From the NCBI GenBank assembly GCA_039881145.1, contig JAYKKI010000003.1:9073501-9137500 (forward strand): DNA of 64,000 nucleotides. The letters are read 5' to 3'. Shown one piece after another: positions 50,061 to 61,080 of the stretch (within the stretch, counting starts at the first letter, position 1; the number at the start of each line of letters is the position of its first letter). The stretch comes from Druceiella hillmani. Its lineage: Eukaryota > Arthropoda > Insecta > Lepidoptera > Hepialidae. Below the pieces are notes generated by a model. That model was not told the origin of the DNA. It ran no database searches and saw nothing but the letters and a program-made list of their open reading frames with translations. The position numbers were made by a program, and so were the translations under genes.

Positions 50061-51649
50061 ATATCAATTGCAGGCTGTGCTTTAATTAAAACTTTTAATT
50101 TGTTAATTTGACAGGAATACGAGATGGGTCTAATTATGTTTAACAACATTTTTAGAGTTTTAATCTGATTTTCCGGTACATAATTTCATAAAATTATTGT
50201 GGGAACTTTTCCATCCAGGAATATTTAATTATTTATTTGTTTACTTACGAATAGAAAGAATATTAGTGTCTTGGAAATGAATGAAAATATACTGGCCGCT
50301 ACATTTAAAAAGATTTATTAATAATCTCTTTCTGAACAAATTACACTCACAAGCAATCGCAGTTAAGTGTCTGAACGGTTCTGTAGAAAAATATTAATTG
50401 AACCTTATCAGTGAAACGTAGAACAGAAATGGAAAATATTCTGTGAAGTCCTGAAACCAAATTTTCCGTTTTTTTAAATCAAACACATACGTAAATATAT
50501 TGTTAGAAAAATTTTGGAAAATTCTAAAAGCTAAATTTTCAAATTTTAAATTTATAGAATTGTTTCAGACTCCATTTACAAATTAATTTTTTACTAAATT
50601 AAGAAAGTGCGAATGAAACTTTTTAATATTTAATTCCTTGTTCCTGCTAAGTTTTTGTGATCAATTGATAAAAGGTGGAATTTTATGCAAAACGCTTGCC
50701 ATACAAGGCCGACTTTAATTATTTGATATTAATCCGTTTGTATTCCTTCTTTTTAAACTTTTATTTACGTTTTAAATTTTGCTGGTTGTTTGAGGTTATC
50801 AAGATTCAATTGTAGTTGAGATATAATTTTTCTTTAGAATTTTTCATTTATGGCAAGTGAATATATATATTCACGATTGTTCTTTAATATAAATTAAATA
50901 TACACAAATGTAAGACGATCTTAATTTTAAGCACTAATAAATTTTACTGTTTTCACTTGGTAATATTTTTGGTCAATCTCCAGTATAATAATAATAAGCA
51001 TCTAATGAATACACGTATTCAGTAAATGATTATTTTCAACCAGGTTTCACAGATTTTCGTTTAATTTAGTTTAAATATTTTTATGCCTATTATATCAGGG
51101 TTTATTCCTTTACTATATTAGTGTAATCAAGTACGTAGTAAAGGTAGAAATGAAAAACATAAGAAAATCTTTTTTTAAATTTTGTCAGCCTCCTAAACGA
51201 TATAAATAATTTATGTTATTACAAATTAAATTAGAAGGCAGTCTGATAGTGACTCGTTAAATTAGATTTTATACACGGTATAACGTCTTAGACATAAACT
51301 GCAAAACTAATTAAAGCTTATATATGTTTTTTTTTCAAAGAAAATCTTGTACACATATGAATCTCTTCAAGTTAAAAGTACTTATTAAGTCAAAGCGATA
51401 ATGATTTTTTATAACGTAGGCTCTTGTAATATCTAACTTGCACCTTGCCCGTTTTTATACTTTTCCAAGGGTGACTAATCTGTACATAGTCGACGGGTAT
51501 AATGGCATTTATCCAATCAGACTGGCTTCCTGTCAAACACTAGGAGTGTTGTCACCAATGTTGATATGGTATGTATGTGATATGGTAAATGGCTAATACT
51601 TTTATTATTGTTTAAATAAATAATGAAGGCATTTAATAAATTTCGACAC
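50061..51649. other. No gene seen
   Basis: AT-rich. The perfect 18 bp palindrome GTGAATATATATATTCAC is at 50867-50884. Confidence 0.5.
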
Positions 51650-51860
51650 GTGGAAGAGTAAGGGCAGATTGTGCTTAACTACAATCTACTAACCAACTGC
51701 GCGCGTAGGTATCGTATTGCTTAAGTTATTTTATTGTTTCGGTCAAGGACGAAACTGGGTTTCCCGGGCGGTTAATTAGGCGGACGGGAACGCAGTTAGT
51801 ATTCTGTGACGAAGCTACTTGCCGACCCTCACGCTCATATCGGGTCCCACATTTTTACCA
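51650..51860. other. GC-rich island
   Basis: One of the most GC-rich stretches outside exon 1, with TTTCCCGGGCGGTTAATTAG, CGGACGGGAACGCAG and GACCCTCACGC. No open frame of note. A non-coding 5' exon or promoter of the minus-strand gene, an unrelated regulatory element and an old repeat are all possible. Confidence 0.3.
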
Positions 51861-52758
51861 AATGCGCAAACAGTTGGTAGTTCGGATGACTCTGTATTTA
51901 AGATGACGGTATAAGTTTGAAAATAAGTGGAAAAAAATTGGAACGAACGAAAATATATTCCGAAATAATTGAAGGAAATTCAGTACGAAGAGTACACATG
52001 TAGAATGAGTGAATACATTAAATACAACGTAATCTAAAACATTACCTAAAAAGAAACCTCTTCAATTCCACTTACGTCTTTATAAGCATTATTTAATTAT
52101 ACTTTTGCAATGACAGATTCGGCAATCGTGTCTATAATTACGTAAAATATTTGTTTCTGAAATATTTGCTATGATCTGAAATTTAAATATATGAAAGCTT
52201 AAATCTTATAAGCGGCCCACACAATCTCATATTATTTTCATATTACATGGACTATGTCATTTTTATGTTGTAAGCTCAGTTTAAATTCTATTTCATTTTT
52301 TTTTTAATTTCTATTTAACATTTTTATTTGAATTTTACATGTGGAATTTTAATAATAGCAATTCACTGTATATAAAAGAAAAAAACTTAAAATAAGAAGA
52401 ATGATAGGAATCATATTGTTAAATGATTTTCTGTCTATCGAGGAAATATAAAAAATTAGGAAAGGAATTAAAAAAAATATTTTTTTATAATGATTTCATA
52501 CAATTTAACTGTCGATTAAGTTAATTCGTTCAGTAGATGTTTTTACTCACATTGTATGTGTGCCTTAATTCACTTCTTAATTACAAATTAAACATACTTA
52601 TATTTTCGTATCGACTAGACATAGAAATAAATAATTTAATTAGCCTTTACATTAGTTCATCGGATTGGAGATCCACTCAACCTAAACATTAGTTTCCAAC
52701 AATTGGGACTCTTCTTTATTTTGACTGAGTTATGTCCAAATATATATAATTTATATTT
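51861..52758. other. No gene seen
   Basis: AT-rich sequence without recognisable features. Confidence 0.5.
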
Positions 52759-52861
52759 CATAGTCCCTGTGTAACAGTTTTTCTTAATATAGTTTCATAG
52801 ATTTAATTTTATAGGATCTGAGGCAAAACAATGAAGCAGGTTGTGTCAAAATACGATCGCC
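52759..52861 (+). repeat. Local duplication, copy 1
   Basis: This aligns with 53012-53112: TAGTCCCTGTGTAAC, then a diverged middle, then GAGGCAAAACAATG and GGTTGTGTC. Confidence 0.65.
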
Positions 52862-53011
52862 TGTTCCTTTTTAGGCGAACGTGTCTTAACTGCAAAAATA
52901 AATAAATTATTGTTCGCTCTATATAGCGTATTTTAATTCCGGGTTTGTTTTATTCCGGTAATTATTGCTGTTCTTTATTTTCGCTCGATTACTTTCACAT
53001 CCATTCATATT

Positions 53012-53112
53012 TTACAGTCCTTGTGTAACATGTTATTCTCGATAGCTTTCTTAAATTTCGTTTGATAAGTTTACAAGGCAAAAAATGCGTAGATTGTGTC
53101 GGGTTACCGCCA
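53012..53112 (+). repeat. Local duplication, copy 2
   Basis: Counterpart of 52759-52861 about 254 bp downstream: CAGTCCTTGTGTAAC, then AAGGCAAAAAATG and GATTGTGTC. The 76-codon frame at 53062-53292 starts inside it and is not preserved in copy 1. Confidence 0.65.
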
Positions 53113-54047
<935 letters not shown>

Positions 54048-55229
54048 TTTTTTTCTATCCTGTTTTAATAATATGATTAAACATTTTATCTTACACTTTT
54101 TTCCAAAAAAAACCTATAAGATAATATATTACAACGATTTCTTAAACGTATCTTTAATAAAAATTAAGGATTGCTAACAATCTATGACTGATTCAAGGTA
54201 ATGATAAAAGTTCTTTCGTTTATATATAAAATTTTGGGAAATCAATGTGTCATGTGGTATACAGGTAATAACTTTCATTAGTAATCATGATATAACGAAA
54301 ATGCTTTTTTTGATGAAATATTATTATGAAAAGTTTACTGTTTCAGTTTCAATCCTAGTTCTCAATGTTACAATTATTAAATATTCTTTTATATTAATTT
54401 AAAGATTCTTTTATACGATTGAGTAAATTAGGGAAAAACATTTAAAGTTATCATTACAACTTTATAGAATAGAAATCGAATCATAATTTTGAGATAATAT
54501 TAACTACAAAATATTTCGTATATACAAGTAAGACTTCACGCCAATGCTCACTTATGCCTAGATGGAACGAGTTATTTTTTTATTTGAAGTGAAATAACAG
54601 ATTTCACTTCAAATAAAAAAAATATAATTCGTACATAATGCTTTTATAGATAAAATTTGTATCTCATTTAAATTTAAAAACGTTTATGGTCTTAAATAAT
54701 TATTAAATATTTTTAATTGAAAATATTAATCGATACACATAAAAAAGTACTTAAAGCGTATTTTTATTAGGCTTTATATAATTACTTCAATTTTATGATC
54801 ATGAAACCGTAACTAAATAATTTCGCCTTTTGTCAATTACTACTGAATATATTAAAATAAAATTATTAATCGGCTCACTTAGAAAAATACTTTAATTTCA
54901 TTATGATGGGATTTTAACTAAATCATTTTACCCATTATCTCTAAATTTATAAAAAAAATTAAAACTTTGTTTTAACAAAGTTATCCATATATATAAAGAA
55001 GGACTCAGAGTAATATCTTAATAGACGTTTTTCTATTATTTAAAATAAGTGAGGACGTGCAGATGTACCAATGTGTAGCGTATAGCTAAAAAGAAATCAA
55101 ATATTTATAATGTTTTCCTTTGACCTACAACCGACTTTTAGAGTAAGAAATAAATTTATTTTTACAAATGTGAACTTTTCTGAATCAAATTCCATATAAA
55201 AGGAATAAAATCAGATAAAAATACAATAA
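54048..55229. other. No gene; one hairpin
   Basis: AT-rich sequence containing the hairpin at 54575-54621 and no exon. Confidence 0.5.
54575..54621. repeat. Inverted repeat, 21 bp perfect arms
   Basis: TTTTTTTATTTGAAGTGAAAT followed after AACAG by its exact reverse complement. Outer bases (ACGAG... and ...ATTCGT) extend the pairing imperfectly. Confidence 0.9.
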
Positions 55230-55560
55230 CTTTCCCTCGTATACGCCTCATTTCCCTCTTCATACCGCGTGTCGACCTAAAATACGTATCGTTCCGGCAG
55301 ACACCATCTAAAAGCATTATATCTCCAAGGACGAAAAAAGATTTATGTCATTGGCCATGCCTACCCGTGAAGCTAGAGCGGCAGTTTCAGGCGCCCGATC
55401 ACAGAATCGAAGCTTCGCCCTTACAGCGGTCAAAAGCTCTTTACTATTTCCATTAAACCATAACTCTTCCGGTCCACGCGCCTCGGGTAGTTTCCTGGTA
55501 CTAAAGCTCGAAATGGGTTGGACGGCGTTGTATTGTGTAAATGTAGTACAAGAACAGACG
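55230..55560. other. GC-richer island with a 75-codon frame
   Basis: About 330 bp with many CG words (GGCGCCCGATCAC, GTCCACGCGCCTCGGG). A plus-strand frame from 55345 to 55572 is open but has no domain or signal that I recognise and no clear splice sites. It may be a non-coding exon, a regulatory element or an old repeat. Confidence 0.3.
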
Positions 55561-55856
55561 AAATATATATAAAGTCACAAAGCGCCATTTCTTTAAATTT
55601 GGGTCCATGCGTTTTCTTTTAAGACTACTTTTCATTGATTTGGTAATAATACTGTATTGAAATATCATACCCTTTTTAAATGATAATAAATAATTGTCAG
55701 AATATAATCATCAAAAGACAAATTTACGTCTTAAACGACAACCGACACTACGATTATCAAATCTTGAATCGTACGTGTAAAACTCGCATTATAACGTTTC
55801 TGTATAATTTTAGGTACATATAAATGTTTAAGAGTGTTTCTATTCATATATTTATT

Positions 55857-55918
55857 AATTATAACATTATTTTAATAACAATAATTATTAACAATAATAA
55901 TTATAACATTATTTTAAT
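55857..55918 (+). repeat. 20 bp direct repeat, 42 bp apart
   Basis: AATTATAACATTATTTTAAT occurs at 55857-55876 and 55899-55918, separated by ATAATTATTA-type sequence. Confidence 0.9.
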
Positions 55919-57189
55919 GAAATACTTAAATACATTTTTTTTACAAATGAAACTTTCCACCCGTCTTACTAAACTACGAGAAATTAAGCTCTATGTTTAC
56001 AGTTGTATTAAGGAGATACAATTAAGACACTGAATGTTAAACTAATAAGTTTTCTTTAAATAAAATTATGCATTGCTATGCCTAAATTATTAATGTCTGG
56101 TTATGTATGCAAACTAGGCGTGAAGTTTGATTGAAAGTTAAACATTCTTTATAATGTTGAGCAGACTAAGTCAAATTGAGTCAACTAGAGTAGACTATTT
56201 TAATCTGAATTCTATCTACATATAGACTACATATACAGTGCTATATATTCTGGATGATTGTGTGAATGCAAAACAATACGTATGCACATTTTACGCACTA
56301 ACATTTTTATGCCGTTCAAAAAATATGCTATTGCAATTTTAAAAACAACTTGCTTTATAGCACCGGAATGGAAATGGAATAATATTGCTCTACATTATTT
56401 CTCAGTTCCTCGTGTCCTGGAGAGCGTCAGATAACTCCAATTGCCGACTGCACGAACCAACTGTTCCTTTTCTGCTTGTAAGCATTGCGATAAAGTATTC
56501 TGCGCTCTTTCTCTTTTAGTAAATTCGCTGGCTTGCAATCTAGCCATCAATATAAGCAGTCGTTTCCTTAGATGTCATGCAAAACGTTAATACGTAAAAA
56601 AAATAAATATTTTACTTCCATGACGATTAATATAAATTTTAATTTTTTTTCATTTATCTAATTTCAATTTGACATTTTTTTGTTGTTATACCTGTTAATT
56701 TCTTTTCTTTATTACATAATTAGGATTATTTTGACAACAAAGTGGATTATTTTAAATTATTCTTTTTCGTGCTTAAAAAATTAACAACATATATTTTGCT
56801 ATTTATTAGTTTCCTATGGTAAATTAAAACTATAAGTGCGCCTAATAAGCAACTCAAATATTTAAATTGATTACAATTTATGTATAACCTTTCCGTATAC
56901 GAGATAAGTAAAGAAATAAATTAAACAACAGATGATTTTAATTCTACTCTCAGTGATGTCTAAACTTCCTTTGGTCTTAAGCAATTTACAAAACTCTAAA
57001 CTCATTACATGTCCATAACGAAAGAATATTAGAAGTACTCATCATATTTGGTGTTTTCTTCTGTTGTGATTATTTTTAAAAAAGCAGCACGCAGATTCCG
57101 AAAGTAATACACAGTTTGGTTCATTGTATTATCAGAATAAGTTAGAAATATAATAAAGTATTCAAATTGATACCAATGCAATTTATTTC
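55919..57189. other. No gene seen
   Basis: AT-rich sequence with a mildly GC-richer patch at 56400-56580. No feature recognised. Confidence 0.5.
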
Positions 57190-57480
57190 TCCGCTTGGCA
57201 AGCGCCATTTTTATGAAACATTATCGATATTGTCATTTCGACAGAATTATCAAAGCTGCCTTTCTTGTTGACAACAGTAACTTGATTTTGCCAAAATTAG
57301 GTCGCATCGTGTTTTACAATACACGGTATCTAGCCGTATCACCGCGGCTGTCTCTCGAGATGCCGCAACATAAATGCCGGATGTGTTTGACGACAGTTTG
57401 CATGTCATTAGGCGAGCGCCTTGTACAGATATTCGAGTTTCATCAGACCCGCGAGATTCGGGAAAAATAACATTTTCCGC
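57190..57480. other. GC-richer island with a 91-codon frame
   Basis: This block stands out in composition (ACCGCGGCTGTCTCTCGAGA, GGCGAGCGCCTTG, GACCCGCGAGATTCGGG). A plus-strand frame is open from 57195 to 57470 and contains CRMC-like cysteines but no family match that I can recall and no clear start context or splice sites. A conserved non-coding element is at least as likely as an exon. Confidence 0.35.
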
Positions 57481-60279
57481 TCGAAATATTTGATATAAAT
57501 TACGTATTCGCCTACGTCACTGTCATTTTTATTTGATTTTAGCAAATATCAGAGACGTCTAACATATTGAAGAATTTTGATTTCGGCAAACTGCTCGGAA
57601 ATATTCAGAAGACTCAGGACAACGTTATTTTTGAAGACAATATTTCAATAAAGAAACTGACTAATAAAATTATTAATTTGGATACCAGCGTTGAGGTTAA
57701 AAAATAGAAAAATATTAGAGGTTTAAAATTTTATCTAATGAAAAAAAAAGAAACTATTTGAATCTTCATTCCAATAATAGCTAATTTGTATCAAATGTAC
57801 GCTTATGAGGCTTTAAATATATTACTGGTACTACGAAATTAAAATAATTTTAAAACAAACCTCGTATATCGTCTCTCGTCGCACAATGATCATTTTCATA
57901 ATTTATTGCAAATTGTACCCACTCAATACCTTATTTTTGTTTTTAAAATATTTTAATTTAAAATTTATAGATTAATATTAAAATTTCACTTTCCGAGAAA
58001 CGAATTTATTTTTAATTACGTACCATTATATAGGTATAGATCTAAGATTTCACTTTTTCTAATCGCTATATATTTATAAACTAAACACTGCTATATATTT
58101 ATAATTTTTGGATATCTATAAATAAACTTAACATTAAAAACTCCTGGAAAATTCTTGTCTCCGAGAATATAGGAAAATAATGCCTACTCTCAAAAAATAA
58201 TTCAAAACATAAATAATCGATTCCTATCTATGCAAAATATACTTTGCCTAATATAATTTTCTTTCTTTTAGTTTTTTTCCATCTACTTTTAAAATATACT
58301 CGTAACATACATTCTATTAAAATACATAAAAATAATTTTGTAAACAATTCAACATTATAAATATTATTAATTTATGATACAAACCATCGCCTTTTAAGGT
58401 CCTTTAGAGTACTTACAATAAATACCTTACAAGTTTTCCGTACTCTTCTTGTCCTTCAGGCAAAATTAATATTTCTGGATCAAGTTCAAACTTTTTTTCC
58501 TGAGTCTTCCATAGATATTCCTATTATGTTATACCATCATCTACATATAAATTCCAATCACCTGTATGGAAAGAATATTTAAGAGCATTCAAATTTGAAA
58601 TAAAAGTACAAGAATGTACATTTTTAAAGCAGAAGTAAATAAATGTTTATAAAAAACAACATTTGTTTTTATAGTACAACTAATAGGTGGTATGTCATAA
58701 CATACGTCTAGTCATTGTTTTTCTCATATATAAGATGAAAAATTCGTGAAAGCTATAAGCTGTAGATAGGAAAAAATCGTTATTTTTTATTTTTTATAGC
58801 ATATTGTTGATTTATAGCATATTATTGATATTTTTATAACAAATTGAACTGTGAAAAATTAATGAAATTTTTACATGTAGTTTTTTTCCATGTAATATAG
58901 GAAAAAGTATAAATTTTTGTTTCTTAACTGATCTATTACAGGAGTGTGAAACGCAGTTCCACACTGTACTTAGTACATTTTAATACTATAGCAATTTATT
59001 TAATAAACCAATTTGTTACTAATATTTGTGTATAAATTATAAAAAAGAGTACAAGTCACCAACTAATCTATACATAATAGAAAAAAAGACTTTTAAATAA
59101 TATGACAATATAAGATTGAGAAATCTAGCCGATTACTGTATTCTTTCACCGACAATCAACCTATACTTTAAGATATTCAAATGACGATTTTACTGTGAAT
59201 TTGTGCCATCCAGTTTTCCAGTAGAAAATTTACTTTTTTAATTTCTTAGCATTTTATTGTTGTGTTATTTACCTAGCAGTCACACATTTTCATGTTGTAT
59301 TTTTGTGACAGTTTGCCATTTAGAGAGTTAAAAAATTGATATATTGCACTTCAGACTGGCAAAAAATATTTATAAAGAAAAAAATCTACCTGAGATCCAT
59401 TTATATAATGAAATAGTTTTACATATACTCAAACATTTTTTTATTATTAATTAGTTTTTTTAGATACTGAAACAATATTTATTGTCTACAACTTTTTCCT
59501 TATATAATAATGTTATTTATTTCAGAATAATAATTTAATTTTCTATAATTATCTAAATTCAAATCAAGCTTCTCTAATAACTTATTTTAATCAATACAAG
59601 AAATATATTTTCAACTTTAAAATCGCCGAAAATGTTTTTCACGCATTTGGGGAAGGCCAGATATAATTTTGCAATTGAGCCTTGTATTTATTCCAATTAA
59701 TAATTAATTAAATGAATAAACTGTTGGTGTTAGCACTATTTTTAGTATTTGAGCAAGCACAAAGACATCGAATATTGTATATATCGCGACCAATCCAATT
59801 GCGATTTTCAATAACCCCCTCTGAATTTGCCAAATTGAAAATTGGAACTGCTATTGTAATTTTACTTTTTCGCTTTATGACTTCAAAACTAAAATGGCGA
59901 AATACTTAATTGATTGACAGCCCCGAAATACGTTTCAATTATATTTGGCATTCATTTTTGTTTTAAATCATTGTTTAAAACAAAAATGAGTACTCTTTAT
60001 TGCCTTTATACCATTTTACATGGATATATAATTTAATAAGTATATGTTAGTATTTAATTTATTTGTTTTATACTAACTTGCTAATCAAGTCGGTATCAAA
60101 TTCAAGATGTGTGACTATTTCAAATATCTGCCTCAAGTATTTTACTCAGTGAAAAGATATATTAAATAAATTACCTATTTGGAAACACACATTAACAACA
60201 CCCAATCAATTAAAAGTTATAATAACATCTAACCATCTACGTGCCTTACAAAAGTTATATCCAATTCATTAGCAGCCCA
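57481..60279. other. No gene seen; two small repeats
   Basis: AT-rich. It holds an 18 bp tandem pair at 58793-58828 (TTTATAGCATATTGTTGA, one mismatch) and the hairpin at 59952-59989. Confidence 0.5.
59952..59989. repeat. Inverted repeat, 16 bp perfect arms
   Basis: TCATTTTTGTTTTAAA, loop TCATTG, then the exact reverse complement. Confidence 0.9.
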
Positions 60280-61080
60280 TACAAGCGCTTCTTTTACTAA
60301 ATACTCGATAATGACTACATCGTTTCGACTGGCTGGTAACTTCCCACACAGTCTAACTATTCGTGTAGAACGTACCATCACTTTGTAAGAATATTTATCC
60401 TCTCTTTTATTTCTCTCTACAACTTATTTAACTTCACTTTTACTTGTCGAAAAGAAAAACGGAAGTTGAAAACTTGCCAGTCATAATAATTCCACTCACG
60501 TCTACGCCTCCCCGTAGTTGGCGATACACTGGCAACATCGCACCAATGTTAACGCACATAGGTCTGTATACGCATAGATTACGGTATCGTGCAAGGGATG
60601 TAGAAAACTAGGCGAGAGCAAAGCTATCTAGCACGTAATTCAAAGATGGGACGGAATTGATGAATAACACGAATTTTCACAGAAGCAGATCCATGTAGAT
60701 CACTGCAAGAAGTTTTCTTGTTTATTCTGGTTCGACGTTTATCTTCTATACTCTCGAGTACTGTATAGGTATCACGTGTTTTCACTGCCATTACGATTAG
60801 TCGTTGGCGTATTAAAAAGTTAGCGAAATTCAAGATAAGAAAGTATCTTTTACATGGTATTCAGGGTTGTATATCTGTCGCATGGAACACTTTAAATTTT
60901 ATGTAGAGTTGCGTGCTGTATTCGTAATAGAACACTATTTCCATGGCGCGGACCAGCGCGAGAAGGAAACTTGCTTGATTATTCAAATCTGAGGATTTAA
61001 GAGACGCGCAAGTTCGATAAAGAGTAAGTATATTAAATCAAATGGTGGATCAGTGAGCGTTGTTTGCTATTTGAGTGAGT
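60280..61080. other. GC-richer islands, unclassified
   Basis: Two patches stand out: 60480-60620 (ACGCCTCCCCGTAGTTGGCG) and 60940-61020 (CCATGGCGCGGACCAGCGCG, then AAGTTCGATAAAGAGTAAGT, which has a donor-like end). No continuous coding frame was found. They could be non-coding exons or regulatory DNA. Confidence 0.3.

Noticed and set aside
60945..60980. ATGGCGCGGACCAGCGCG, resembling a histone-type MART start
   Set aside because: The frame stops after about eleven codons and nothing further matches a histone.
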